Assembly (NCBI RefSeq): GCF_003129485.1
Contig: NZ_QFFG01000003.1
Span: forward strand, 310,001-374,000
Length of the DNA: 64,000 nt
Direction: 5' to 3'
Origin: Polaribacter aquimarinus
GTDB lineage: Bacteria > Bacteroidota > Bacteroidia > Flavobacteriales > Flavobacteriaceae
Position 1 is the stretch's first letter. Each line of letters opens with the position of its first letter. The notes below the pieces were generated by a model. That model was not told the origin of the DNA, searched no databases, and saw only the letters and a program-made list of their open reading frames with translations. Shown in pieces: positions 48,163 through 57,321 of this stretch. A program made the translations under genes and the position numbers.

Positions 48163-49092
48163 TTAATTGTTTTTATTTACAGCTTGAATAAAAATATCGT
48201 TAGCACTTGGTATCAGTTCTACAAAATGTTGTACTTCTCCTCTGCTCGTTAAAAAGGATAACAAATCGTTAGCTGAATCTGTTTTATTTAACTTCACATT
48301 TAAAGTCAACTCATTTCCTAACAATTTAAAATCCGCAGGAAATACTTCAAAGTTACTTTGTAAAGTACTTTCTACTTCTTTTGGATTGCTTGTGTTTAAT
48401 CCTACCTGAAAAGTATGCGTTCTAAACTCACGCTTGATATCATCTAACTTTCCGTCTAAAATTTTGTTCGATTTATCAATCAGCGCAATTTCATCGCACA
48501 TTTCTTCTACAGACTCCATTCTATGAGTTGAAAAAATAATAGTTGCGCCTTCATCTCTTAATTGTAATATTTCTTTGGCAATTAATTGTGCGTTTATGGG
48601 GTCGAATCCAGAAAAAGGTTCATCAAAAATTAACAATTTAGGGTTGTGCATTACCGTAACAATAAACTGAACTTTTTGCGCCATTCCTTTAGAAAGCTCT
48701 TCAATTTTCTTTCCCCACCAAGCAGAAATATCAAATTTTTCGAACCAATATTTTAGTCGTTTTTTTGCTTCAGATTTAGACAATCCTTTTAGTTGTGCTA
48801 AATACAAAGCCTGCTCACCCACTTTCATAGATTTATAAAGACCTCTCTCTTCTGGCAAGTAGCCAATTTCGGCAGTATGATGTGGCGCCAAAGCTTCACC
48901 ATCTAAAATAATAGAACCCGAATCTGGCATTGTAATTTGGTTGATAATTCTAATTAAAGATGTTTTCCCTGCTCCATTTGGACCGAGCAATCCAAAAACA
49001 CTTCCTTTAGGAATATGCAGTGAAACATCATTTAATGCTGTAAAATCTCCGTATTTTTTTACAACATTATTAATTTCTAATAAATTCTCCAT
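48163..49092 (-). CDS. ABC transporter ATP-binding protein
   Basis: 309 residues of the NatA/CcmA type. Walker A is GPNGAGKTS (37-45), the signature is LSKGMAQKVQ (a variant of LSGGQ), and Walker B is LLIFDEPFSG followed by a histidine switch STHRM. The last 80 residues form a DUF4162 domain. It works with the permease just downstream. A 16-bp TTGTAACGTTTTAAAA motif, shared with the sigma-factor gene, lies 76 bp before its start. Confidence 0.94.
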   Translation of the reverse strand: MENLLEINNVVKKYGDFTALNDVSLHIPKGSVFGLLGPNGAGKTSLIRIINQITMPDSGSIILDGEALAPHHTAEIGYLPEERGLYKSMKVGEQALYLAQLKGLSKSEAKKRLKYWFEKFDISAWWGKKIEELSKGMAQKVQFIVTVMHNPKLLIFDEPFSGFDPINAQLIAKEILQLRDEGATIIFSTHRMESVEEMCDEIALIDKSNKILDGKLDDIKREFRTHTFQVGLNTSNPKEVESTLQSNFEVFPADFKLLGNELTLNVKLNKTDSANDLLSFLTSRGEVQHFVELIPSANDIFIQAVNKNN

Positions 49093-49168
49093 TGATTGTT
49101 GTTGATTTTTTATGAAAGCTATCAGTAGTTACAAACTTACATATTTTATAGGTATTAGTATCTCAAAC

Positions 49169-49184
49169 TTTTAAAACGTTACAA
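49169..49184 (-). promoter_or_regulatory. TGTAAC-type element before the ABC exporter
   Basis: Minus strand TTGTAACGTTTTAAAA, identical over 16 bp to the element before the ECF sigma gene (59734-59749). It resembles the -35 of an ECF-type promoter, which would make the exporter part of that sigma factor's regulon (inference). Confidence 0.5.
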
Positions 49185-49200
49185 TAAAATTTTTGTTAAA

Positions 49201-49248
49201 ATTTACTATGCATGCATAACTTTTTTTCAATTTACTATGCGTGCATAA
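49201..49248 (+). promoter_or_regulatory. two operator-like palindromes before marR
   Basis: ATTTACTATGCATGCATAA (49201-49219) and ATTTACTATGCGTGCATAA (49230-49248) differ by one base and start 29 bp apart. The core TATGCATGCATA (49207-49218) is a perfect 12-bp palindrome; the second (49236-49247) is nearly perfect. MarR-family dimers bind such sites; the second lies 25 bp before the marR start. Confidence 0.7.
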
Positions 49249-49259
49249 TATATTTTATA

Positions 49260-49267
49260 TATATTTG
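49260..49267 (+). promoter_or_regulatory. -7-like element of the marR-fad operon
   Basis: TATATTTG matches TAnnTTTG and lies 5 bp before the marR ATG, so the transcript may have almost no leader. No clear TTG box is seen at -33; the palindrome takes that place. Confidence 0.55.
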
Positions 49268-49272
49268 GCACA

Positions 49273-49731
49273 ATGGAAAAAAATGAATCAATAGACCATC
49301 AATTAAGAGCAACGTGGCAAGCGGTTGCAAAAATGTATAATGAACAGGCTGCACACCATAATAGCACAATGGCAACAGCTTTTGTTTTATTAAATATTGA
49401 TAAAACTAAAGGAACACCTTCTACAGCATTAGGGCCTTTAATGGGAATGGAACCTACAAGTCTTTCTAGAATTTTAAAAACTATGGAAGAAAAAGGCGCG
49501 ATTTGTAGAGAAAAAAATCCTGAAGATGGAAGAAGTGTGATCATAAAACTAACTGATTATGGTAGAGAGATGCGTAAAATTTCTCGTGGACACGTTATTC
49601 AGTTTAACGAAACAGTTAGAAACCAGGTTTCTAAAGAAGACTTAATAGGTTTTTTTAATGTTACCCATACAATTAACAAATTAATTGCTGATAGAGAAAT
49701 CTATGACGAAATCAGTAATAAAGCAGTATAA
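49273..49731 (+). CDS. MarR family transcriptional regulator
   Basis: 152 residues. The winged helix-turn-helix is visible: TAFVLLNIDKTKGTPSTALGPLMGMEPTSLSRILKTMEEKGAICREKNPEDGRSVIIKLTDYG. It is 13 bp upstream of the beta-oxidation genes in the same direction. Paired operator-like palindromes upstream suggest it represses its own operon, with an acyl-CoA or fatty acid as probable effector (inference). Confidence 0.92.
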   Translation: MEKNESIDHQLRATWQAVAKMYNEQAAHHNSTMATAFVLLNIDKTKGTPSTALGPLMGMEPTSLSRILKTMEEKGAICREKNPEDGRSVIIKLTDYGREMRKISRGHVIQFNETVRNQVSKEDLIGFFNVTHTINKLIADREIYDEISNKAV

Positions 49732-49744
49732 AACAATTTAACTA

Positions 49745-52147
49745 ATGGCAAGAAGAATTAAAAAAGTAGCAATAGTTGGCTCTGGAATTATGGGAAGTGG
49801 TATTGCGTGTCATTTCGCAAATATTGGTGTTGAAGTTCTTTTATTGGACATTGTTCCAAGAGAATTAAACGACAAAGAAAAAGCCAAAGGATTAACGCTC
49901 GAAGACAAAGTTGTGCGCAATCGTTTGGTAAATGATGCCCTAACAACTTCCCTAAAATCCAAACCTTCTCCTATATATAATCAGAAATTTGCAAACAGAA
50001 TTACCACTGGTAATTTAGAAGATGATATTGCAAAAGTAGCTGATGTAGATTGGATTATGGAGGTTGTAGTTGAAAGATTGGATATCAAAAAAATCGTTTT
50101 TGAAAAATTAGAGAAATACAGAACTCCTGGTACTATTATTTCTTCGAATACTTCTGGAATTCCTATCAAATTTATGAATGAAGGTAGAAGCGAAGATTTT
50201 CAACAACATTTTGCGGTAACGCACTTTTTTAATCCGCCAAGATATTTAAAGTTATTTGAAGTAGTTCCTGGACCAAATTGTAAACAAGAAGTTACCGATT
50301 TCTTAATGATGTATGGAGAAAAATTCTTAGGCAAAACATCGGTTTTAGCAAAAGATACGCCAGCATTTATAGGAAATAGAATTGGAATTTTCGGAATTCA
50401 ATCTTTATTTCATCAAGTAAAAGAATTAGGATTAACAGTTGAAGAAGTTGATAAATTAACAGGACCTGTAATAGGTCGTCCAAAATCGGCTACCTTTAGA
50501 ACTGTGGATGTAGTGGGATTAGATACCTTGGTACACGTTGCTAACGGAATTTATGAAAACTGTCCTAATGATGAAGCGCAGGAATTATTCAAATTACCGG
50601 ATTTCATCAATACTATGATGGAAAACAAATGGTTAGGGAGTAAAACAGGACAAGGTTTTTACAAAAAAGCAGTAATTGATGGTAAGAAAGAAATTCTAAC
50701 ATTAGATTTAGACACGATGGAATATCGTTCTAAAAAACGCGCAAAATTTGCCACTTTAGAATTGACAAAAACCATTGACAAACCAATTGATAGATTTAAA
50801 GTTTTAGTTGGCGGAAAAGATAAAGCTGGAGAGTTTTATAGAAAAAACTTTGTGGCAATGTTTGCCTATGTGCAAAATAGAATTCCCGAAATTTCTGACG
50901 AATTGTATAAGATTGATGATGCAATGAAAGCTGGTTTCGGTTGGGAAAATGGACCTTTCGAAATTTGGGATGCAGTAGGTGTAGAAAAAGGAATAGAGTT
51001 AATGAAATCAGAAGGTAATGAACCTGCAACTTGGGTAACAGAAATGTTAGCTTCTGGTTCTAAAACTTTTTATTCAGTAAAAGAAGGCGCTACTTATTTT
51101 TATGACATTCCTTCTAAAACTCAAACTAAAAAACCGGGTCAAGATGCATTTATCATCTTGGACAATATTAGAAAATCAAACGAAGTTTGGAAAAACTCTG
51201 GTGTTGTAATCGAAGATATAGGAGATGGAATTTTAAATGTAGAATTCCAATCTAAAATGAATACAATCGGGGGCGATGTGTTAGCAGGCATTAATAAAGC
51301 TATAGATTTAGCTGAGAAAGATTACCAAGGACTTGTCGTTGGTAATCAGGCTGCTAATTTCTCTGTTGGAGCAAATATTGGTATGATTTTTATGATGGCT
51401 GTAGAGCAAGAATATGATGAATTGAATTATGCTATCAAATATTTCCAAGATACAATGATGCGTATGCGTTATTCATCAATTCCAACTATTTCTGCTCCTC
51501 ACGGAATGGCTTTAGGTGGTGGTTGCGAAATTTCTTTACACGCAGACAAAGTAGTTGCTGCAGCTGAAACTTATATGGGATTAGTTGAGTTTGGAGTTGG
51601 TGTAATTCCTGGTGGTGGTGGTTCTAAAGAAATGGCTTTAAGAGCTTCAGATTCTTTTAATAAAGGTGATGTTGAGCTGAACATTTTACAAGAAAACTTC
51701 TTAACTATTGGTATGGCAAAAGTATCTACTTCTGCATATGAAGCATTCGATTTAGGTTTAATGCAAAAAGGTAAAGATGTTGTAGTTGTAAATAAAGACA
51801 GACAAATTGCCACTGCAAAAGCACATGCAAAACTAATGGCAGAAAGCGGTTATACTCAGCCTCCTAAACGAAAAGATGTTAAGGTATTAGGGAAACAAGC
51901 TTTAGGAATGTTCTTAGTAGGAACAGATTCTATGGAGCACTCAAAATACATATCAGAACACGATCAAAAAATAGCCAATAAGTTAGCTTATGTAATGGCA
52001 GGTGGAGATTTATCTGAACCTACTTTGGTATCAGAACAGTATTTATTAGACATAGAAAGAGAAGCGTTTTTATCACTGTGTACAGAGCGTAAAACGCTAG
52101 AGAGAATTCAACATATGTTAAAAACTGGAAAACCATTACGCAATTAA
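49745..52147 (+). CDS. 3-hydroxyacyl-CoA dehydrogenase/enoyl-CoA hydratase
   Basis: 800 residues, a fused beta-oxidation enzyme. The N-terminal part (1-310) has the NAD motif VAIVGSGIMGSGIACHFA and the HADH signature HFFNPPRYLKLFEVVPG. A second HADH C-terminal part lies at about 360-420. The enoyl-CoA hydratase domain is at about 500-720 (SVGANIGMI, then the oxyanion APHGMALGGGCEISLHADK). The order HADH-ECH is that of Bacillus FadN, the reverse of E. coli FadB. First enzyme of the operon with thiolase and acyl-CoA dehydrogenase. Confidence 0.94.
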   Translation: MARRIKKVAIVGSGIMGSGIACHFANIGVEVLLLDIVPRELNDKEKAKGLTLEDKVVRNRLVNDALTTSLKSKPSPIYNQKFANRITTGNLEDDIAKVADVDWIMEVVVERLDIKKIVFEKLEKYRTPGTIISSNTSGIPIKFMNEGRSEDFQQHFAVTHFFNPPRYLKLFEVVPGPNCKQEVTDFLMMYGEKFLGKTSVLAKDTPAFIGNRIGIFGIQSLFHQVKELGLTVEEVDKLTGPVIGRPKSATFRTVDVVGLDTLVHVANGIYENCPNDEAQELFKLPDFINTMMENKWLGSKTGQGFYKKAVIDGKKEILTLDLDTMEYRSKKRAKFATLELTKTIDKPIDRFKVLVGGKDKAGEFYRKNFVAMFAYVQNRIPEISDELYKIDDAMKAGFGWENGPFEIWDAVGVEKGIELMKSEGNEPATWVTEMLASGSKTFYSVKEGATYFYDIPSKTQTKKPGQDAFIILDNIRKSNEVWKNSGVVIEDIGDGILNVEFQSKMNTIGGDVLAGINKAIDLAEKDYQGLVVGNQAANFSVGANIGMIFMMAVEQEYDELNYAIKYFQDTMMRMRYSSIPTISAPHGMALGGGCEISLHADKVVAAAETYMGLVEFGVGVIPGGGGSKEMALRASDSFNKGDVELNILQENFLTIGMAKVSTSAYEAFDLGLMQKGKDVVVVNKDRQIATAKAHAKLMAESGYTQPPKRKDVKVLGKQALGMFLVGTDSMEHSKYISEHDQKIANKLAYVMAGGDLSEPTLVSEQYLLDIEREAFLSLCTERKTLERIQHMLKTGKPLRN

Positions 52148-52149
52148 AA

Positions 52150-52228
52150 ATTGCGAGTTATTAGTTGTTAGTTATGAGTGTTTAGTAACGCTAACTAACA
52201 ATTAAAAACTAATCACTAAAAACTAAAT
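52150..52228 (+). repeat. degenerate TTAGTT-rich inverted repeat in the fad operon
   Basis: The 84-bp gap between the fadN-like and thiolase genes is low-complexity, with repeated TTAGTT on the left side and its complement AACTAA/ACTAAC on the right. The arms TTGTTAGTTA and TAACTAACAA can form a hairpin, and further TTAGT/ACTAA pairing extends it. It may be a decayed repeat element or modulate expression. Confidence 0.5.
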
Positions 52229-52231
52229 AAT

Positions 52232-53422
52232 ATGAAAACAGCATATATAGTAAAAGCATACAGAACTGCAGTAGGTAAAGCTCCAAAAGGTGTTTTCCGT
52301 TTTAAGCGTGCAGACGAGTTGGGTGCAGAAACCATTCAACATATGATGAAAGAATTACCAAATTTAGACGTAAAACGTATAGATGATGTAATTGTAGGAA
52401 ATGCAATGCCAGAAGGTTCTCAAGGATTGAATATGGCACGTTTTATTTCTTTAATCGGATTAAATTCTGTGGATGTTCCTGGGGTAACTGTTAATCGTTT
52501 TTGTTCTTCAGGATTAGAAACTATTGCAATGGCAGCAGCTAAAATTCAATCAGGAATGGCAGATTGTATTATTGCAGGAGGTGCAGAAAGTATGAGTTCT
52601 GTACCAATGACAGGTTTTAAACCAGAATTGAATTACGACACCATAAAATCTGGTCACGCAGATTATTATTGGGGAATGGGAAATACAGCAGAAGCTGTTG
52701 CAAATCAATTTAAAATTTCTAGAGAAGATCAAGATGAATTTGCTTATAATTCTCACGTTAAAGCGCTAAGAGCACAGGCAGAAAATCGTTTTCAAGACCA
52801 AATTGCTCCTATTGAAGTTGAACAAACTTATTTAGATGCTAACGGAAAAAAGCAAACTAAAAAATATACAGTAACAAAAGATGAAGGACCTAGAGCTGGA
52901 ACTTCAACTGCTGTTTTAAATAAATTAAGAGCTGTTTTTGCAGCTGGCGGAAGTGTTACTGCTGGTAATTCATCACAAATGAGTGATGGTGCCGCTTTTG
53001 TAATGGTGATGAGCGAAGAAATGGTGAAAGAACTAAATCTAAAACCTATAGCAAGAGTTGTAAATTATGCAGCAGCTGGAGTAGAACCTAGAATTATGGG
53101 AATTGGACCTGTAGCTGCAATACCAAAAGCATTAAAACAAGCAGGTTTACAACAAAATGATATTGAATTAATTGAATTGAATGAAGCTTTTGCATCTCAG
53201 TCTTTAGCAGTAATGCGTGAATTAGACTTAAATCAAGAAATTGTTAATGTAAATGGTGGAGCCATTGCATTAGGTCATCCTTTAGGTTGTACAGGAGCTA
53301 AATTATCTGTGCAATTATTTGATGAAATGCGAAAAAGAGAAATGAAAGGTAAATACGGAATGGTAACAATGTGTGTTGGAACAGGACAAGGTGCTGCTGG
53401 TATATTTGAATTCCTTAATTAA
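52232..53422 (+). CDS. acetyl-CoA C-acyltransferase (thiolase)
   Basis: 396 residues. It carries out the last step of beta-oxidation, thiolytic cleavage of 3-ketoacyl-CoA. The nucleophile C91 lies in VNRFCSSGLE, the base H349 in ALGHPLGCTGA and C381 in TMCVGTGQG, all three catalytic residues. Length matches FadA/AtoB. Second enzyme of the marR-fad operon. Confidence 0.96.
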   Translation: MKTAYIVKAYRTAVGKAPKGVFRFKRADELGAETIQHMMKELPNLDVKRIDDVIVGNAMPEGSQGLNMARFISLIGLNSVDVPGVTVNRFCSSGLETIAMAAAKIQSGMADCIIAGGAESMSSVPMTGFKPELNYDTIKSGHADYYWGMGNTAEAVANQFKISREDQDEFAYNSHVKALRAQAENRFQDQIAPIEVEQTYLDANGKKQTKKYTVTKDEGPRAGTSTAVLNKLRAVFAAGGSVTAGNSSQMSDGAAFVMVMSEEMVKELNLKPIARVVNYAAAGVEPRIMGIGPVAAIPKALKQAGLQQNDIELIELNEAFASQSLAVMRELDLNQEIVNVNGGAIALGHPLGCTGAKLSVQLFDEMRKREMKGKYGMVTMCVGTGQGAAGIFEFLN

Positions 53423-53448
53423 TAACAAAAAATTAAAACAAACAAAAA

Positions 53449-55245
53449 ATGGCAGAATTATTAAGAGGTGGTCAATTTCTTGTAAAAGAAACAAACTGTG
53501 AAGACGTTTTTACTCCTGAAGATTTTACTGAGGAGCAACAAATGATGAAAGAAGCTGTGATGGAATTTAATGATAGAGAAATCATTCCTCATAAAGCTCG
53601 TTTTGAAGCAAAAGATTATGCATTAACAGAAGAAGTAATGCGTAAAGCTGGAGAATTAGGTTTCTTAGGAGTTGCTGTACCAGAAGAATATGGAGGATTA
53701 GGAATGGGATTTGTTTCTACACTTTTAACTTGTGATTACATTTCTAGTGGAACAGGTTCTTTTAGTACAGCTTTTGGTGCACATACAGGAATTGGAACAA
53801 TGCCAATTACTTTATACGGAACAGAAGAACAAAAACAAAAATACGTGCCAAAATTAGCTACTGGAGAATGGTTTGGCGCTTATTGTTTAACTGAACCAGG
53901 TGCTGGATCTGATGCAAATTCTGGTAAAACTACTGCTGAAATCTCTGAAGATGGAAAATCATATAAAATTAACGGTCAAAAAATGTGGATTTCTAACGCA
54001 GGTTTTTGTCGTTTAATGATTGTTTTTGCTCGTATTGAAAATGATAAAAATATAACTGGTTTTATTGTTGAATACGATAAAGAAAATCCAAATGGAATTA
54101 CATTAGGAGAAGAAGAACACAAATTAGGTATTAGAGCTTCCTCTACAAGACAAGTATTTTTTAATGATACTGTTGTTCCTGCAGAAAATATGTTAGCAGG
54201 ACGTGGAGAAGGTTTTAAAATTGCAATGAATGCCTTAAATGTTGGGCGTATTAAGTTAGCGGGTGCTTGTTTAGATTCGCAACGTAGAATCATAAATTCT
54301 GCTGTTCAATATGCTACTGAACGTAAACAATTTAAAACTCCTATTGCAGATTTTGGAGCCATTAAAGTAAAGTTAGCAGAAATGGCTACAAGTGCTTATG
54401 TAGGTGAATCTGCAACGTATAGAGCATCAAAAAACATTGAAGATAGAATTGCATTAAGACAAGAAGCAGGAAACTCTCATCAAGAAGCAGAATTAAAAGG
54501 TGTTGAAGAGTATGCAATAGAATGTTCCATTTTAAAAGTTGCGGTTTCTGAAGATGTACAAAATTGTGCTGATGAAGGAATTCAGATTTTTGGAGGAATG
54601 GGATTCTCTGAAGAAACTCCTATGGAATCTGCTTGGAGAGATGCAAGAATTGCTCGTATTTACGAAGGAACTAATGAAATTAACAGAATGCTTTCTGTGG
54701 GTATGTTAATTAAAAAAGCAATGAAAGGTCACGTAGATTTATTAGGACCTGCTACAGAAGTTGCCAATAGCTTAATGGGAATTCCTTCTTTTGAAACTCC
54801 TGATTTTTCTGAATTATTTTCAGAAGAAAAAGTAATGATTTCTAAACTAAAAAAGACCTTTTTAATGGTTGCTGGTGCAGCATTACAAAAATACGGCCCT
54901 GAGATAGAAGAACATCAACAATTATTAATTGCAGCTGCAGATATTTTAATTGAAATTTATATGGCAGAATCAGCAATTTTAAGAACAGAGAAAAACGCTA
55001 AACGTTTTGGTGAAGACTCTCAATCTGTTCAAATAGCAATGTCTAAATTGTATTTATATCACGCAGTAGATATTATAGAAGAGAAAGGTAAAGAAAGTAT
55101 CATTTCTTTTGCTGAAGGTGATGAGCAACGTATGATGTTAATGGGCTTAAAGCGTTTTACTAAATATACAAATTACCCAGACATTGTTGATTTAAGAAAC
55201 GAAATCGCAGAAAAAGTAAAAGCAGAAAATAAATACTGCTTCTAA
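53449..55245 (+). CDS. acyl-CoA dehydrogenase, long form
   Basis: 598 residues, the long VLCAD-like form with a helical C-terminal extension beyond about 420. It introduces the 2,3-double bond in acyl-CoA with FAD. Core motifs are GAYCLTEPGAGSDANSG and KMWISNAGF, and the catalytic-base region is IYEGTNEINRM. It probably passes electrons to an ETF encoded elsewhere. Last enzyme of the operon, 27 bp after the thiolase gene; the operon order matches Bacillus fadNAE. Confidence 0.95.
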   Translation: MAELLRGGQFLVKETNCEDVFTPEDFTEEQQMMKEAVMEFNDREIIPHKARFEAKDYALTEEVMRKAGELGFLGVAVPEEYGGLGMGFVSTLLTCDYISSGTGSFSTAFGAHTGIGTMPITLYGTEEQKQKYVPKLATGEWFGAYCLTEPGAGSDANSGKTTAEISEDGKSYKINGQKMWISNAGFCRLMIVFARIENDKNITGFIVEYDKENPNGITLGEEEHKLGIRASSTRQVFFNDTVVPAENMLAGRGEGFKIAMNALNVGRIKLAGACLDSQRRIINSAVQYATERKQFKTPIADFGAIKVKLAEMATSAYVGESATYRASKNIEDRIALRQEAGNSHQEAELKGVEEYAIECSILKVAVSEDVQNCADEGIQIFGGMGFSEETPMESAWRDARIARIYEGTNEINRMLSVGMLIKKAMKGHVDLLGPATEVANSLMGIPSFETPDFSELFSEEKVMISKLKKTFLMVAGAALQKYGPEIEEHQQLLIAAADILIEIYMAESAILRTEKNAKRFGEDSQSVQIAMSKLYLYHAVDIIEEKGKESIISFAEGDEQRMMLMGLKRFTKYTNYPDIVDLRNEIAEKVKAENKYCF

Positions 55246-55375
55246 AGATCTCTTGATGTCAAATTGAGTTTGTTGAAAGCTAACAATTTCTTCAGACTCA
55301 ACTGACAATCAAAAAAGTATAAAAATTTAATTTGAGACTTTTCAAGTTTTAGGTTATAGTTAGTTGTTTGTTTAA

Positions 55376-55402
55376 AAAGACCATCATTTTTGATGGTCTT
55401 TT
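55376..55402 (+). terminator. terminator of the fad operon
   Basis: Arms AAAGACCATCA and TGATGGTCTTT, 4-base loop, then a T-run. The rest of 55246-55487 (242 bp) holds no further feature I can support. Confidence 0.85.
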
Positions 55403-55487
55403 TTAATATTAAATAGATGTTAATAGCTTTAAATAACTTTACATTGAGTTCTTTTTGTCGTAAATTAGAGCCTTCTAAAACGTTAAA

Positions 55488-56396
55488 ATGAAACGAATGT
55501 TCAACATTTATACTCCACTTATTTTTAGTTTTTTGCTATTGTTTTGTGCAAATCCTGAAACTAAAAAAGAAAATACTACAACTAAAACAATTGCAAAATC
55601 AGTAGAAAAACATCCAAAGTTTAATGAATATTGGTATGCTGGAAAAGCAGAAATAACTTCCTATACATTATCGCAAGTTAGATATGGAGAAATTCATACA
55701 GGAACTGCAGTTACTATTTTTGTTACGGAAGATTTTTTACCAAAAAAGCAAGTCAAAGCTGATTATAAAAACGATAAAAACATACCCATTTTAAAATTAA
55801 ATAGTACAAAAAAATTCACTACTGGAATTTACCCTTATTCATTAATGACAAGTACCTTCTCTCCTATTGATGTGAATCAAAAAGCAATTAAAATTTCTTT
55901 TTCATCACAAGAATGGTGTGGGAATACTTTTGTACAATTGAACAACAAAAATAATTTTCAAATCGATTTTCATTCTTATTTTGAAAGTAATGCTGATAAA
56001 AAACTTACTCTTAAGAAACATCCTTTGGAAAATGACTTTTGGAATCAACTTCGAATTAACCCAAAAAGTATTACAAAAGGGCGTTATAAAGTTATTCCAT
56101 CAATGGAGTATTTAGCATTACATCATAAAGAAATAAAAGCTTATGATGCTGAAACAAATCTGATTGAAAAAGGCGGTTTCCAATATTTTTCTGTCTATTA
56201 TCCTGAATTGAAAAGAAAAATTACTCTAAAACTCACCAAAGAATTTCCTTATTCAATAGAAGGTTGGGAAGAAACCACCCATAGTCGAGGAAAAAAATTA
56301 ACAACAACTGCCACCAAAATAAAAACTATAAAATCTGCATATTGGAGTAAAAATGGAGTTGCGGATATTGAAGAACGTAAGGAATTAGGCTTGTAA
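55488..56396 (+). CDS. lipoprotein of unknown function
   Basis: 302 residues. A lipoprotein signal peptide ends at LLLFC (C20), followed by a Thr/Lys-rich linker. The rest (AEITSYTLSQVRYGEIHTGTAVTIFVTEDFLP ... FQYFSVYYPELKRKITLKLTKEFPYSIEGWEE) is a beta-rich domain I know only from similar Bacteroidota lipoproteins, some of which carry the misleading name 'septum formation inhibitor Maf'. True Maf is a small cytosolic nucleotide pyrophosphatase with a SxRR motif, which is absent. Function unknown. A strong hairpin follows. Confidence 0.72.
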   Translation: MKRMFNIYTPLIFSFLLLFCANPETKKENTTTKTIAKSVEKHPKFNEYWYAGKAEITSYTLSQVRYGEIHTGTAVTIFVTEDFLPKKQVKADYKNDKNIPILKLNSTKKFTTGIYPYSLMTSTFSPIDVNQKAIKISFSSQEWCGNTFVQLNNKNNFQIDFHSYFESNADKKLTLKKHPLENDFWNQLRINPKSITKGRYKVIPSMEYLALHHKEIKAYDAETNLIEKGGFQYFSVYYPELKRKITLKLTKEFPYSIEGWEETTHSRGKKLTTTATKIKTIKSAYWSKNGVADIEERKELGL

Positions 56397-56409
56397 AAAC
56401 AATTAGTTA

Positions 56410-56440
56410 AAAAAGAGATTACACTTTGTAATCTCTTTTT
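56410..56440. terminator. terminator between 56396 and the DUF4097 gene
   Basis: AAAAAGAGATTAC (56410-56422) / GTAATCTCTTTTT (56428-56440) with a 5-base loop, T- and A-tracts on both sides. Serves the lipoprotein gene and, on the other strand, the ECF operon. Confidence 0.85.
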
Positions 56441-56468
56441 TATTTTCTTTCTTCTCTGTTCTAAAAAA

Positions 56469-57296
56469 CTATTTCGCTCTAATAATTACATCGCCATTAA
56501 AATTTTTAAAGAGTATTTCTGGTCCTCCACCATTAATAGAGCCTGTAATCCATTTTTCAACTTTTACATTGTAAGCATTTCCTTTTCTGTTATCGCCTTT
56601 GGTAATTTTTGCTGAAGAAGGTTTTGTTTTTAAATCAAAATCAGTAAAAATTTCACCTCTATCCGATTTTACTTTAATATCCGCTTTTAAATTCTTTGGA
56701 AACGTAATATCAATATCTCCGTTTAAACTGCTAAACGCCATCGCAACATTAGGGGTAACTTTAATAAAATTGACAACAATATTTCGGTTTAAAGCGTCTG
56801 CACTTACAGAACCGCTAATGTCTTTTAAAGTTATTTTTCCATTAGTATTACTTACATCCATTGTTCCGTTTACATTTTCTACATAAATTTCTCCACGATT
56901 TATGGTTGATATTTTTAAAGAAAAGTTTTTAGGTACCTGAATTTCAAAATCTGTTGTTCCGTGAACAGAACCTCTAACCCTTACAGTATTATCATATTCT
57001 TCAGCAGAAAATTCTAAAGAGTTGTTAGAAATTCTTTTTAATCCATCTGTATTCGATTTACTCTTTCTATGTTGTTTGTAACGACTCTCGCTTTCCTTTC
57101 TTTTAGTTCCTTTAATCACTACTTCTTTACCAGAAGTTCCAATTATTTTTATAGATCCGTTAATGATTCCCATTTTTAACAAACCTGGTTTAGTAGGATT
57201 ACTTAACGGAACTGTAACAGTTTCTTGAGCTGTGAAACTTATTGTTGCTAAAAACAATATGCTAGCTAATGCGATTTTTATATTCTTGAAATTCAT
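56469..57296 (-). CDS. DUF4097 beta-solenoid protein 2
   Basis: 275 residues from ATG 57296; an upstream in-frame ATG at 57347 overlaps the previous gene's stop and is less likely. After a signal peptide, DUF4097 repeats are visible: GIINGSIKIIGTSGKEV, INRGEIYVENVNGTMDVSNTNGKI, SSLNGDIDITF. This is a beta-solenoid of the same type as DUF2807. It is paralogous to the next upstream gene (57322) and last in the sigma-HEAT-DUF4097-DUF4097 operon. Probably an envelope stress output; function unknown. Confidence 0.82.
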   Translation of the reverse strand: MNFKNIKIALASILFLATISFTAQETVTVPLSNPTKPGLLKMGIINGSIKIIGTSGKEVVIKGTKRKESESRYKQHRKSKSNTDGLKRISNNSLEFSAEEYDNTVRVRGSVHGTTDFEIQVPKNFSLKISTINRGEIYVENVNGTMDVSNTNGKITLKDISGSVSADALNRNIVVNFIKVTPNVAMAFSSLNGDIDITFPKNLKADIKVKSDRGEIFTDFDLKTKPSSAKITKGDNRKGNAYNVKVEKWITGSINGGGPEILFKNFNGDVIIRAK

Positions 57297-57321
57297 TTTA
57301 TGATTTTTAAATTTTGTTTGA

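Noticed and set aside
49264..49280. TTGGCAC before marR as a sigma-54 promoter
   Set aside because: There is no TTGC box at the needed distance; a TAnnTTTG element explains the site better.
55488..56396. Maf nucleotide pyrophosphatase
   Set aside because: The protein is a lipoprotein and lacks Maf motifs such as SxRR; the name seems to be a database artefact.
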